In this document: one piece after another, positions 21,948 to 31,234 of the stretch
How positions within the stretch are numbered: position 1 is the first letter of the stretch
Layout: each line of letters begins with the position of its first letter
From: Myxococcales bacterium
GTDB taxonomy: Bacteria; Myxococcota; Polyangia; Nannocystales; Nannocystaceae
Reading direction: 5' to 3'
Length of the DNA stretch: 64,000 nt
Assembly (NCBI GenBank): GCA_016793465.1
Contig: JAEUJW010000079.1
Location: forward strand, 1-64,000
The notes under the pieces: generated by a model
What the model was told of the DNA's origin: nothing
Seen by the model: only the letters and a program-made list of their open reading frames with translations
The model's database searches: none
Position numbers and translations under genes: made by a program

Positions 21948-22325
21948 ATGTCTCTTTGTTCACGAGTCTCGAGGGGTGTCGCGCTGAGCGCGGTGATCTT
22001 GGTCCCGGCGGTTGCGTACGCCGATTCCGACGGCGCGGCCGGCTCGGTCGCCTCGGTGACCGTCAACGAGTCGTCGGCCGACGACTACGCGGCTGAACGC
22101 GGCAACGTCATGGTCAACGAGGGCGCCGCCACGCGGAAGTACACCTGGGGCGGTCAGGCCTGTTCCGGCCGCAACGTGAGCGAGGCGAACATCGCCCTGC
22201 TGTTCGAGGCGATGCGAGCCCGCGACTCCGTGCAGATCGTGCCGAGCTACAAGTCGGGCGGCGGCGGCGCTCGCTGTCTGGTCGGCTTCAAGCTGCAGCC
22301 GACCCCGACCGGGTCGACCCAGTAG
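21948..22325 (+). CDS. Small exported protein of unknown function
   Basis: 125 aa with a Sec signal peptide ending near residue 26 ('LSAVILVPAVAYA' then Asp). The mature part has two cysteines ('GGQACSGRN' and 'GARCLVGF') that could form a disulphide and a central helix 'SEANIALLFEAMRARDSVQI'. Strong GAGGAAA ribosome-binding site. Standing alone between lon and a terminator, it offers no functional context. I do not recognise the family. Confidence 0.7.
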   Translation: MSLCSRVSRGVALSAVILVPAVAYADSDGAAGSVASVTVNESSADDYAAERGNVMVNEGAATRKYTWGGQACSGRNVSEANIALLFEAMRARDSVQIVPSYKSGGGGARCLVGFKLQPTPTGSTQ

Positions 22326-22478
22326 CGCCGCGAGCAGGCCCGTGCGCGGCCGAGTCGGACCTGGAGCGGCAGTGACGGCCCTCCGGGTCCGCCGTTCGGG
22401 CCGGCTGGGCCGGAGAGTTTTGTCAGCCCGGAAGGGCGTGCGGGCCAGGAAGGCCGCGAAATCGCCTGACGGCGCGAG

Positions 22479-22516
22479 GAGCCAGTCGACGACACGGTCG
22501 ACTGGCTCTTCGTCTT
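22479..22516 (+). terminator. Intrinsic terminator after the small exported protein gene
   Basis: A perfect 12-bp stem GAGCCAGTCGAC (22479-22490) / GTCGACTGGCTC (22497-22508), 6-nt loop, then TTCGTCTTGGTT. Confidence 0.75.
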
Positions 22517-22562
22517 GGTTGTTGCTTGGCCGGGACGCGCGGGCGCGTTACAACGGCCGGCC

Positions 22563-23171
22563 TTGGCCGACGACGGTTCGCTCGCCCCTGATGCCCAGCG
22601 CCTGGCCCGGGCCCATCGCGCCGGACACCGGCCGTGGTCGCCGTGGTCGTTGCCGGGCGCGCTGTGCCTGTGGCTCGCGCTGGCGATCCACGTCGCCGGC
22701 GCGGCGCGGATGACGGCCTGGCGCGAGGTGTGGATCGCGGGGATGTCCGCGGGCGAGGCGATCGGGTGGGAGGCGATGCAGGACGCGCTGGGCGGGCTGC
22801 TGGCGTGGGCCGGGGCGTTGACGCTGGGGCTAGCGGTCGTGACCGGGGTGTTCGCCGGGGTCGACCGGCGGGCGCGCGAGCGGCTGGCGATCGGGCCGCT
22901 GCGGAGCGCGGGGCGCGGGGTGCTGGCGCTGGTGGTGCCGGCGGTCGCGGTGTGGCTGGTGATCGACGTGTGCGCCGGGGCGGCGCGGGCGGTCGACGCC
23001 TCGCCGGCGGGGCTGCAGGGGCTGTGGACGGCGTGGCTGCGTAACCTGCTCCTCGGGACAGGTGGACTGTTGCTGGCGGCCGGGTGGATCGATCGGGCGC
23101 TGGCGCGGCGTCGGCTGTGGCGCGCGCTGCATCGAACGATCGCCGAGGCGCGGGCGGAGGCGAAGGCGTGA
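22563..23171 (+). CDS. Four-helix membrane protein, possibly FlhB/SctU-like fragment
   Basis: About 202 aa from a TTG at 22563; an earlier TTG lies inside the terminator and is less likely. Four hydrophobic helices are visible (around residues 31-50, 80-103, 121-145 and 158-182). After the last helix comes a basic segment 'DRALARRRLWRALHRTIAEA', reminiscent of the DYxxQR...LxMTxxEV stretch that follows the FlhB membrane domain. The cytosolic autocleavage domain (NPTH) is absent and the loop between helices 2 and 3 is too short, so this is only a suggestion. The stop overlaps priA by 4 nt. Confidence 0.55.
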   Translation: MADDGSLAPDAQRLARAHRAGHRPWSPWSLPGALCLWLALAIHVAGAARMTAWREVWIAGMSAGEAIGWEAMQDALGGLLAWAGALTLGLAVVTGVFAGVDRRARERLAIGPLRSAGRGVLALVVPAVAVWLVIDVCAGAARAVDASPAGLQGLWTAWLRNLLLGTGGLLLAAGWIDRALARRRLWRALHRTIAEARAEAKA

Positions 23172-25711
23172 GCGACCGTCTGGTGTCGGTGGCGCTGCCG
23201 GTCGGGCTCGACCGCGCGTTCACCTACGCGGTGCCGCCCGACTGGGCGCAGGCGCCGGAGCCCGGGGCGCGGGTGCTGGTGCCGTTCGGCGCGCGCGGGC
23301 TGGTCGGGGTGGTGCGCGACACGCCGGGCGAGCACACCGAGAAGCTGCGACGGCTCGAGGAGGTGCTCGACGCGCCGGGCACAGCGTCTCTGACGCCGGG
23401 GCTGGTGCGCCTGTGCGAGTGGGTCCACGACTACTACGCGGCGCCGGTGGGCGAGGTGTACCGGCTGGCGCTGCCGGGCTTGCTGACGGGTTCGGATGTC
23501 CGAACGGCCAGGTTGACGGAGGCGGGCGCGGAGGCGCTGGCGTCGTCGCGGGCGTTCGTGCTGACGCCGGCGGGGGGCGGGCCGTACGTGCCGTCGGTGG
23601 CGGAGCAGCGGGTGCTGGCGGCGCTGGCGACGGCGCCGAAGCAGGAGCTGGCGGTCGAGCGGCTGACGTCGTTGCGGCCGCGGATCACGGGGGTGCTGCG
23701 GATCCTCGGCGAGCTGGCGGCGCGCGGGCTGTGCACCGTGACGTGGGAGGACGGCGAGGACGAGGCGGCGCGGGTCGAGACGCACTATCGGCGCACCGAC
23801 TATCTGCGCGGCAGCGCGGCGGGTGAGGAGGGGATCCAGGCGATCATCGGGCGCAGCAAGCAGCGACGAGCGCTGCTCGACATGCTGGAGACGGCGCCTG
23901 TAGGCGGGTGGCTGCCGGCGGGCGAGCTGCGCGGGCCGTTCAAGCGGCTGCGCGAGCTGATCGAGCCGCTGGTCGAGTCGGGGCTGGTGGCCGCGGAGGA
24001 GCGGCTGCGGGCGCTCGACCCGTTTGCGGCCGGGATCGCCGAGACGAGCGCGCCGCAGGCCCCGACGCAGGATCAGGCGCAGGCTTTGGCGACGCTGTGC
24101 GCCGACGTCGAGGCGGACGCGTTCTCGGTGTCGCTGCTGCACGGGGTCACGGGCTCGGGCAAGACGGAGGTGTACCTGCAGCTCATCGCCCACGCGCGCG
24201 AGCGCGGCGGCGGGGCGATCGTGCTGGTGCCGGAGATCGCGTTGACGCCGCAGCTGTCGGACAGGTTCCGCGCCCGCTTCGGCGACACGGTGGCGGTGCT
24301 GCACAGCGGGCTGACGCCGCGCCAGCGGCTCGACGCGTGGCAGCAGATCCGCATGGGCCGCACGCCGATCGTCATCGGGGCGCGCTCGGCGGTGTTCGCC
24401 CCGGTGGCCAATTTAAAGGTGCTGGTGGTCGATGAGGAGCACGACCCGTCGTTCAAGCAGGAGGAGGGGGTCCGCTACAACGCCCGCGACGTCGCGCTGG
24501 TGCGGGCGCGCGACGAGAGGGCGGTGGCCGTGCTTGGCAGCGCGACGCCGGCGCTCGAGACCTACGAGCAGGCGCGCAGCGGGCGCTACCGGTGGTTGAA
24601 GCTCGAGACGCGGCCGACGCCGCGGCCGCTGCCGAAGGTCGAGCTGGTGCCGCTGGCGGTCTACCGCCCGGACCCCGAGACGCTGCTGACGGCGCGCATG
24701 CGTGAGGCGCTGGTCGAGACGGTGACGGCGGGCGAGCAGGCGATCTTGTTCTTGAATCGCCGCGGGTTCGCGACGACGCTGGTGTGCGGGACGTGCGGGG
24801 CGCTGCATCAGTGCCCGGACTGCAGCGCACCGTCGATGACGTATCACCTGCAGCGCAACCGCCTGATGTGTCACCTGTGCGGTCACATCGAGGCGCCGCC
24901 GGAGCGCTGCCGGACGTGCGGGCAGGGCGAGCTGCTGCACGGCAGCGCGGGCACCGAGCGGGTCGAGCTGGCGGTGAGCAAGGAGATCCCGAAGGCGAGG
25001 GTGCTGCGGCTCGACCGCGACACGAGCCGCGGCAAGGGTTTAATTGATACGCTGGCCCGGTTTCGTAATCACGAGGCGGACATCATGGTGGGCACGCAGA
25101 TGCTGTCGAAGGGGCACGACTTCCCGGGGGTGACGCTCGTGGGGATCCTTCAGGCGGATCACGGGCTGGGGATGCCGGACCTGCGGGCGGCGGAGCGGAC
25201 GTTTCAGCTGCTGACGCAGGTCTCGGGTCGGGCGGGGCGCGGGGCGCGGGCGGGGCGCGTGCTCATGCAGGCCTACGCGGTGAACCATCCGGCGGTCGCG
25301 CGGGCGGCCGAGCACGACTTCACGGGGTTCGCGGCGTGGGAGCTCGAGCAGCGCAAAGAGCTGGGCAACCCGCCGTTCGGGTTTTTGGCGCTGATCCGCA
25401 TCTCGGGCACGGACCCGGTGGCGGTGCGGCGGCGGGCCGAGACGCTCGGCGTGGTCGTGCGCGCGGGGGTCGAGGCGGCGCTGCGCCACCAGAGCGTGGA
25501 GGACCGGCCGGCGCTGGCGCTGCTCGGGCCGGTGCCGTCGCCGATCGAGCGGGTCAACCGCAGGATCCGCTGGCAGCTGCTTATCCGCAGCACCACGCGG
25601 CCCGTGCTGCGCTGGCTGATCAAGCATGTGCGCGCGCAGCTCGGGCTCGACGGGTCGGGAGACTTTAAGACGCATGCGGTGATCGACGTCGACCCGCAGA
25701 CGCTGTTTTGA
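23168..25711 (+). CDS. priA: Primosomal replication restart helicase PriA
   Basis: PriA, 847 aa, a 3'-to-5' DNA helicase that reloads the replisome at stalled forks. N-terminal 3'-OH-binding domain ('VALPVGLDRAFTYAVP'); Walker A 'GVTGSGKTEVYL'; DEAH-type box 'LVVDEEHDPSFKQ'; eight-cysteine zinc region from 'CGTCGALHQCPDC' to 'CRTCGQG'. The GTG at 23168 gives the conserved N-terminus. Rare-codon A/T islets occur at 24410-24417 and 25039-25045. Slightly longer than the usual 730 aa. Confidence 0.96.
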   Translation: MSDRLVSVALPVGLDRAFTYAVPPDWAQAPEPGARVLVPFGARGLVGVVRDTPGEHTEKLRRLEEVLDAPGTASLTPGLVRLCEWVHDYYAAPVGEVYRLALPGLLTGSDVRTARLTEAGAEALASSRAFVLTPAGGGPYVPSVAEQRVLAALATAPKQELAVERLTSLRPRITGVLRILGELAARGLCTVTWEDGEDEAARVETHYRRTDYLRGSAAGEEGIQAIIGRSKQRRALLDMLETAPVGGWLPAGELRGPFKRLRELIEPLVESGLVAAEERLRALDPFAAGIAETSAPQAPTQDQAQALATLCADVEADAFSVSLLHGVTGSGKTEVYLQLIAHARERGGGAIVLVPEIALTPQLSDRFRARFGDTVAVLHSGLTPRQRLDAWQQIRMGRTPIVIGARSAVFAPVANLKVLVVDEEHDPSFKQEEGVRYNARDVALVRARDERAVAVLGSATPALETYEQARSGRYRWLKLETRPTPRPLPKVELVPLAVYRPDPETLLTARMREALVETVTAGEQAILFLNRRGFATTLVCGTCGALHQCPDCSAPSMTYHLQRNRLMCHLCGHIEAPPERCRTCGQGELLHGSAGTERVELAVSKEIPKARVLRLDRDTSRGKGLIDTLARFRNHEADIMVGTQMLSKGHDFPGVTLVGILQADHGLGMPDLRAAERTFQLLTQVSGRAGRGARAGRVLMQAYAVNHPAVARAAEHDFTGFAAWELEQRKELGNPPFGFLALIRISGTDPVAVRRRAETLGVVVRAGVEAALRHQSVEDRPALALLGPVPSPIERVNRRIRWQLLIRSTTRPVLRWLIKHVRAQLGLDGSGDFKTHAVIDVDPQTLF

Positions 25712-25720
25712 CGGTTGCGA

Positions 25721-26413
25721 TCAGTGCGCGGCGGACGAGCCGAGGTGACGGCCGAGGAACTCGAGGGTGCGCTGCCAGGCGAGGGCGGCGGCGGCGGGGT
25801 CGTGGACCTCGGGGCGCGACTCGTTGAGGAAGGCGTGCTGGGCGTCGTAGCGGTGGAGTTCGAACGGGACGTCGCCGGCGCGCAGCTTGGCCTCGAGGTC
25901 GGCGACGACCGCGGGGGTGCACCAGTCGTCCTGCTCGGCGAAGTGGCACTGCAGCGGGACGCGGATGGTGGTCGGGTCGGCGATCGCGGCCGGCGGGACG
26001 CCGTAGAAGCAGACGGCGGCGGCGAGCGTGGGGATGTGGGCGGCGGCGGCGATGGTGAGGGCGCCGCCCATGCAGAAGCCCATAACGGCGACCTTGCCGT
26101 GGTAGCGCTGGGCGTGGTCGACGGCGCCGACGAGGTCCTGATGGACGGCGTCGGGGAAGTCGAGGCCGGTCATGAGGTGGTTGGCCTCGTCGCCGGTGGC
26201 CGCGAGCTTGCCGCGGTAGAGGTCGGGGATCAGCACGCCGTAGCCGGCGTCGGCGAGGCGGCGAGCGACGCCTTTGATCTGCTCGTTGACGCCCCACCAC
26301 TCCTGGATGAGCACGACGGCGGGCGCGTTGGCGGCGGCCGCCGGGAACACGTAGCCGGGCGCTTGCTGTCCGTCGGGCCTGGTGAACGAGATCTTGCGGT
26401 CTGCCTGGTCCAT
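25721..26413 (-). CDS. Dienelactone hydrolase family protein
   Basis: 230 aa alpha/beta hydrolase. The nucleophile is the Cys in 'VMGFCMGGAL', with Asp in 'HFAEQDDWCTP' and His in 'YDAQHAFLNE' completing the triad; 'IQEWWGVNE' is the family's oxyanion-side motif. Enzymes of this family hydrolyse cyclic esters or related substrates; the real substrate is unknown. No signal peptide, so cytosolic. TACCAT sits 7 nt upstream of the ATG, suggesting a leaderless transcript. Confidence 0.88.
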   Translation of the reverse strand: MDQADRKISFTRPDGQQAPGYVFPAAAANAPAVVLIQEWWGVNEQIKGVARRLADAGYGVLIPDLYRGKLAATGDEANHLMTGLDFPDAVHQDLVGAVDHAQRYHGKVAVMGFCMGGALTIAAAAHIPTLAAAVCFYGVPPAAIADPTTIRVPLQCHFAEQDDWCTPAVVADLEAKLRAGDVPFELHRYDAQHAFLNESRPEVHDPAAAALAWQRTLEFLGRHLGSSAAH

Positions 26414-26434
26414 GGCCGCGATGGTAGCGCAGGC

Positions 26435-27241
26435 TCAGCGCACGGCGAAGGTGTAGCCGGCCCAGAAGCTCTCCCAGTCGGCGTCGCTGCAGCCGAGGCA
26501 GCGTTGCATGTGCACGGTGCGCACGAGCCAGGCGCCCGACTGCTCGACCGTGAACTCGGCGTGGCCGGAGGCGTCGGTTGTGGCCTTCTGACCCCGCACG
26601 CCGGCGGGCGTGCGCACGAAGGCCTCGACCTGCAGGCCGGGCACGGGGCGGCCTTCGAAGCGGACGGCGACGCCGAACTTCTCGCCCGGTTTGATCGACG
26701 CGAGGTCGCGGTCGGGGACGATCTCCAGGCGGAGGTTTAATACTTGCATCGACACGCCGTCGGCCACGTCGCCGATCTGCACGAACGCCTTCAGGTACCG
26801 CGAATAGCGCTCGCGGGCCCGCCACAGGTGTTCGAAGCGGGCGCGGCGCTCGGCGAGGATCGGCGCGAGGCCCTCGTGGGCGAGGTACTTGTTGAACTTG
26901 CGGGCGCGCATCTCGATGTGCGAGTAGCCGCGCTCGAGCGCGAGGATGTGGCCGCCGGCGGTGGCGGGCCGCCAGCGCAGCAGGGGCATCGCGTTGTCGC
27001 GGGCGAGGCGGAGCAGGTTCTCGCTGCCGCCGCGGCGGACCAGGCGAAAGCCGAAGGTGCGGTCGAGCTGCATCTGCTTCTGCTTCTCGGCGACGAAGTC
27101 TTCGCCGACCCACAGCGAGAGGTCGAGCTCGCCGCCGCGGGCGGGATGGAGCGGCTGGAACTCGAGCCAATAGTCGTGGGCGCGGGCGGAGATCGGGAGC
27201 AGACCGACGACGAGGAGCGCGAGGAGGGAGAGGCGACGCAT
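26435..27241 (-). CDS. Exported DUF4198 protein, probable metal-uptake accessory
   Basis: 268 aa with a signal peptide ('LALLVVGLLPISARA') followed directly by 'HDYWLEF', the characteristic start of mature DUF4198 proteins, which are associated with nickel, cobalt or other metal transport. The C-terminal half ('FGVAVRFEGRPVPGLQVEAF') is an Ig-like domain. It is divergent from a TonB-dependent receptor gene, about 230 nt away. An islet TTTAATA at 26736-26742 encodes a Leu TTA. The upstream in-frame extension is Arg-rich and not credible. Confidence 0.8.
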   Translation of the reverse strand: MRRLSLLALLVVGLLPISARAHDYWLEFQPLHPARGGELDLSLWVGEDFVAEKQKQMQLDRTFGFRLVRRGGSENLLRLARDNAMPLLRWRPATAGGHILALERGYSHIEMRARKFNKYLAHEGLAPILAERRARFEHLWRARERYSRYLKAFVQIGDVADGVSMQVLNLRLEIVPDRDLASIKPGEKFGVAVRFEGRPVPGLQVEAFVRTPAGVRGQKATTDASGHAEFTVEQSGAWLVRTVHMQRCLGCSDADWESFWAGYTFAVR

Positions 27242-27468
27242 GAGGCTGTACGTGCAAGGATGCGCGGGCGGGCGAGCGCGACGCAAGTGGGCGCGCGTCA
27301 CGGCGGCGCGGGATGGCGCGCGGTGACGCGGGTGTGATGTGGGCAGAAGATTTCGCGGCAGGCGACGGTGGAGCGAGTCCGTCGCCGACGTGAGACGTGC
27401 GGTCGCCACGAGCGTCGAAGCGGTGATCCGCGATCGGGTAGAGTGCGTACGGCTCGGGGCCTTGGCGC

Positions 27469-29571
27469 GTGCGGACAGGGGAACGATCACGGCGGGGGGA
27501 TCTCGGCAAGTGGGCCGCGGTGGTCGCCCTGTGCGGGGCGCCTGCGGTCGCGCGGGCGCATCCGGTGCCGGGCGACGGGGCCACGCCGGCGGTGCAGCCG
27601 GGTAAAGAGGTCCCGCGGTACTCGACGGTGGTGAGCACGCGGCGCCCGCCGTTGACGGCGTCGCAGCGGGTGATCGAGGAGCGCGAGCTGTCGGTGGCGC
27701 CGCGGCGGCGCTCGGCGGACGACCTGCTGCGCCTGGTGCCGGGGGTGTTCCTCAGCCAGCACGGGTCGGAGGGCAAGGGGCAGCAGATCTTCCTGCGGGG
27801 GTTCGACGCGGCGCACGGGGCCGACGTCGAGGTGCTGGTCGGGGGCATCCCGATCAACGAGCTGTCGAACATCCACGGCCAGGGCTACCTCGACCTCAAC
27901 TTCATCATCCCCGAGGTGGTGCGGTCGGTGTCGGCGAGCAAGGGGCCGTTCTTAATCAATCAGGGGAACTTTGCGAACGCGGGGACGGTGCGGTTCGAGC
28001 TCGGGGTCGACCCGGCGAACCGCGGGGTGCGCACCAGCTACGAGCTCGGCAGCACGGTTCGTCACCGAGGGGTCGTGGTCGTCGCGCCGAAGAAGCTGGC
28101 GCGCGAGACGTTCGTCGCGCTCGAGGCGATGCACGACCGCGGGTTCGCGCCGGGGCGGCGGGCCCAGCGGGTCACGGGCATCGGGCAGGTGCGGCTGGTC
28201 GACAGCAAGGAGTACGGCACGCTCGACCTGTTCGGGACCGGGTACTACGCGAAGTTCGGCTCGCCGGGGGCCGTCGACGCGGGCGACGTGGCCGCGGGCA
28301 AGGTGCCGTTCGTGGGTGTGTACCAGGGCGACGGCGGGGGCGGGTCGCTGCGGGGGATCGCGAGCTTGCGGCACCAGATCGACGTCGGGCGCGGGAAGCT
28401 CGAGCAGCGGCTCTACGGGCAGGCGCGGCACTTCGACATGCTCGAGAACTTCACCGGCTACCTGCAGGATCCAGTCAACGGCGATCGTCGGCTGCAGACG
28501 CACCGGTTCCTGTCGGCGGGCTATCAGATCGAGTACACGCGGCCGCTGGTCGACTCGCTGGTTCTGGTGGCCGGGGGCGCGTGGCAGGGCGACAGCGTGG
28601 TCCAGCAGGACGTGATGGTCGACGAGCGGCACGGGGTGACGCGGCGCAACTGGGACCTCGGGATCGGTCAGCACCAGGCGCACGCGCGGGTGGGGCTGCG
28701 CTGGCGGCCGGCGAAGTGGTTTTATACGGAGCTCGGCGGGCGGGCCGACCTGTTCGCGTACGACGTGATCGACTACGCGAAGGACGACGAGCGCACCAAG
28801 AAGGTGCTCGGGCGGCCGTCGCCGCGGGTGCTCACGGCGTTTCGCCTGACCGATCGCTGGGCGCTGTTCGCGTCGTACGGGCGGGGGCTGCGCGCGCCCG
28901 AGGCGCGGTCGATCCTCGGCGGGAGGGTGACGCCGTCGGACGTCGAGCTCGACCGCTACAAGGGCGGGGTGCCGCGGATCTTCCCGTCGGACTCGGTGGA
29001 GGTCGGGGGGCGCTACACCGGCAGGAGGTTCGCGGCGGGGGCGGCGCTGTTCGGCACGTGGGTGGAGCGCGAGCTGGTGTTCGACCACGTGTCGGCGGTC
29101 AACCTCGAGCTGAACAGGACGCGGCGGCTGGGGGTGGAGCTCGACGCGACGGTGCGGCCGACGGAGTGGCTCGAGCTGCGGCAGGACCTCACGCTCGTGC
29201 ACGCGCGGTTCGTCGGTTCGGGGGCGCCGATCCCCGGGGCGCCGCCGCTGCTGAGCGCTTCGACGCTGACGCTGGTCCACCCGAAGGGCTACCGCGCGGG
29301 GGCGCGGCTGCAGGTGGTGGGCTCGCGGGCGCTGCCGCACGGGGCGCGCTCGGCGACGTATGCGCTGCTGGACCTGAGCGTGGGCTATCGTACGGGGCCA
29401 TTGCAGGTCGACGTGCAGATCGACAACGCCACAGACGCGCGGTGGAAGGAGGGCGAGTACCACTACGCGAGCTGGTGGGACCGCGGCGAGCAGCGCAGCA
29501 CGCTGCCGTCGCTGCACTTCATCGCCGGGGCGCCGCTGACGGTGCGGGCGGGGACGACGCTATGGTTTTGA
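27469..29571 (+). CDS. TonB-dependent outer-membrane receptor
   Basis: 700 aa. N-terminal signal region ('WAAVVALCGAPAVARA'), plug domain from about residue 60 ('LRLVPGVFLSQHGSEGKGQQ', 'RGFDAAHGADVEVLVGGIPI') and a long beta-barrel ending in a terminal aromatic ('TTLWF'). It imports a ligand across the outer membrane using TonB energy. A GTG start is used; TAGAGT lies about 27 nt upstream. It forms an operon with the next two lipoprotein genes, and the DUF4198 gene is divergent, pointing to a metal or metallophore ligand. Confidence 0.92.
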   Translation: MRTGERSRRGDLGKWAAVVALCGAPAVARAHPVPGDGATPAVQPGKEVPRYSTVVSTRRPPLTASQRVIEERELSVAPRRRSADDLLRLVPGVFLSQHGSEGKGQQIFLRGFDAAHGADVEVLVGGIPINELSNIHGQGYLDLNFIIPEVVRSVSASKGPFLINQGNFANAGTVRFELGVDPANRGVRTSYELGSTVRHRGVVVVAPKKLARETFVALEAMHDRGFAPGRRAQRVTGIGQVRLVDSKEYGTLDLFGTGYYAKFGSPGAVDAGDVAAGKVPFVGVYQGDGGGGSLRGIASLRHQIDVGRGKLEQRLYGQARHFDMLENFTGYLQDPVNGDRRLQTHRFLSAGYQIEYTRPLVDSLVLVAGGAWQGDSVVQQDVMVDERHGVTRRNWDLGIGQHQAHARVGLRWRPAKWFYTELGGRADLFAYDVIDYAKDDERTKKVLGRPSPRVLTAFRLTDRWALFASYGRGLRAPEARSILGGRVTPSDVELDRYKGGVPRIFPSDSVEVGGRYTGRRFAAGAALFGTWVERELVFDHVSAVNLELNRTRRLGVELDATVRPTEWLELRQDLTLVHARFVGSGAPIPGAPPLLSASTLTLVHPKGYRAGARLQVVGSRALPHGARSATYALLDLSVGYRTGPLQVDVQIDNATDARWKEGEYHYASWWDRGEQRSTLPSLHFIAGAPLTVRAGTTLWF

Positions 29572-29589
29572 GCAGAGAGGAGCGAGGTC

Positions 29590-30351
29590 ATGCGAGCTGT
29601 CCGAATGTTCATGTTGGTCGCGGTCGCGGGGTGCACGCCGAGCCAGGAGGCGGTGCGCGTGATGTTGCCGGTGACGATCGACGGGTCGACGGTGGGCGAG
29701 AGCACGAACGACCTCGGGTGGACGGTGACGCTGACGAGCGCGAGGATCGCGGCGTCGGACCTGCAGTTCACGATTCAGGGGGAGATGCACACGGCGACGG
29801 CGTGGTGGGATGGTTGGCTGGTGCGGCGGGCATGGGCGCATCCGGGGCACTACGCCGGCGGGGACGTGACGGGCGAGCTGGTCGGGGACTTCGTGTTCGA
29901 CTGGATCGCGGAGGACGGCGCGCAGCTGGGCGTGGCCGACGTGCTGACCGGCGACTACAACGGGTTCAATTTCACGTTCCGGAGGGCGGGCGAGGGCGAC
30001 GGGCTGGCGGTTGACGACCCGCTGCTCGGGCACACGGCGCACTTCGCGGGCGTCGCGCGCAGCGGGCCGGACGAGGTCGCGTTCACGGCGGTGCTCGACG
30101 TCAACGCGGGCACGCAGATGGTGGGCGCGCCGTTCGAGCTGACGGTGTCGGCGGGCTCGACGGAGTCGATCGGGCTGCAGCTCGAGGCGACCGACCCGAT
30201 CGAGATGAAGTCGATGTTCGACGGGCTCGACTTCGTGGCGCTCGACGAGGACGCGGACGGGCGGGTGGACATCGCGCCGGGCAGCGAGGCGCACAACATC
30301 TTCGTGCGGACGATCCAGTCGCACGTGCACTACAATGCGGAGGCGGAGTGA
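29590..30351 (+). CDS. His-rich lipoprotein linked to the TonB receptor
   Basis: 253 aa. Lipobox 'LVAVAGC' at about residue 15. The mature protein has several histidines in groups ('WAHPGHYAGGD', 'LLGHTAHFAG', 'IQSHVHYNAEAE'), which could bind metal. Near the end, 'DEDADGRVD' looks like a degenerate calcium-binding loop. It lies 18 nt after the receptor gene and 1 nt before the next lipoprotein gene, so the three are one operon. A distant resemblance to MbnP-type copper proteins is possible but not shown. Confidence 0.7.
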   Translation: MRAVRMFMLVAVAGCTPSQEAVRVMLPVTIDGSTVGESTNDLGWTVTLTSARIAASDLQFTIQGEMHTATAWWDGWLVRRAWAHPGHYAGGDVTGELVGDFVFDWIAEDGAQLGVADVLTGDYNGFNFTFRRAGEGDGLAVDDPLLGHTAHFAGVARSGPDEVAFTAVLDVNAGTQMVGAPFELTVSAGSTESIGLQLEATDPIEMKSMFDGLDFVALDEDADGRVDIAPGSEAHNIFVRTIQSHVHYNAEAE

Positions 30352-30352
30352 T

Positions 30353-31153
30353 ATGCGAAGAATCTTTGGGATTGCAGCGATGATGATGCTGCTCGGGGCG
30401 TGCGACGCCGGGGGCAGCGGCACGCTCGAGGTGGTGGTCTACGGCGAGGAGTACATCGAGGAGCAGATCCCCGCGGAGACCTTCGCCGACGGCTGGACGG
30501 TGACGTTCGATCGTTTTCTGGTGGTGGTCGGCGGGGTCACGGTGGCCGAGGGCGACTCGCCGGTGCTCGAGGCGCCGCGGTTCACGGTCTTCGACCTGTC
30601 CGAGGGGACAGGCGGCGCGGGCCAGCGGGTCGCGCGTTCGATGGTGGCGGCGGGCGCGGCGGACGCGACGGCGTACGTCATCGCCCCGGCCGAGGACATC
30701 GCCGGCGACGCGGCCGACGCCAAGCAGATGAAGGACGGCGGCTACTCGGTGTACGTCGAGGGCAAGGCGAGCAAGGGCGACGTGACGAAGACCTTCGCGT
30801 GGGGCTGGAAGACGCACACGGACTACGAGGGCTGCATGTCGACGGCGCAGGTCGAGGACGGCGGGACGGCGAGCGTGCAGCTCGCGATCCACGGCGACCA
30901 CCTGTTCTACGACGACCTGTTCGCGACGGAGCCGGCGGTGCGCTTCGACCTGATTGCCCAAGCGGACGACGACGGCGACGGGGACGGGGAGATCTCGCAG
31001 GCGGAGCTCGAGGCGGTCGACCTGCGGCCGCTGGCCAACTACCAGGTCGGGAGCACGGACATCACCGACCTGTGGCGCTTCATCGAGCACCAGACGACGA
31101 CGCTCGGGCACATCGACGGCGAGGGCCACTGCGAGGCGACGCGCGTCGGGTGA
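30353..31153 (+). CDS. EF-hand lipoprotein linked to the TonB receptor
   Basis: 266 aa. Lipobox 'MMLLGAC'. A perfect EF-hand loop 'DGDGDGEISQAE' lies at about residues 205-216, and the C-terminus has 'TLGHIDGEGHC'. Two central cysteines may pair. It is the third gene of the receptor operon and shares with its neighbour the general layout of a surface or periplasmic binding protein. A palindrome CCTGTCC-GAGG-GGACAGG lies inside the gene (30595-30612). Ligand unknown. Confidence 0.7.
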   Translation: MRRIFGIAAMMMLLGACDAGGSGTLEVVVYGEEYIEEQIPAETFADGWTVTFDRFLVVVGGVTVAEGDSPVLEAPRFTVFDLSEGTGGAGQRVARSMVAAGAADATAYVIAPAEDIAGDAADAKQMKDGGYSVYVEGKASKGDVTKTFAWGWKTHTDYEGCMSTAQVEDGGTASVQLAIHGDHLFYDDLFATEPAVRFDLIAQADDDGDGDGEISQAELEAVDLRPLANYQVGSTDITDLWRFIEHQTTTLGHIDGEGHCEATRVG

Positions 31154-31183
31154 AGCGAAGCTGTCAGGGCGACTTAAACGGCT

Positions 31184-31207
31184 GCGGCGGCCTTCGGGGG
31201 CCGCCGC
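31184..31207. terminator. Hairpin between convergent genes
   Basis: A perfect 9-bp GC stem GCGGCGGCC (31184-31192) / GGCCGCCGC (31199-31207) with loop TTCGGG. It lies between the EF-hand lipoprotein gene and the DUF2147 gene and may end both transcripts. Confidence 0.6.
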
Positions 31208-31234
31208 GGGGTCACCCGGCATCAGCCGGTGAGT

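Noticed and set aside
21686..22096. A plus-strand gene starting at an ATG with GGGAGA upstream
   Set aside because: Coding character fades after about 40 codons and the frame runs over the better supported gene at 21948.
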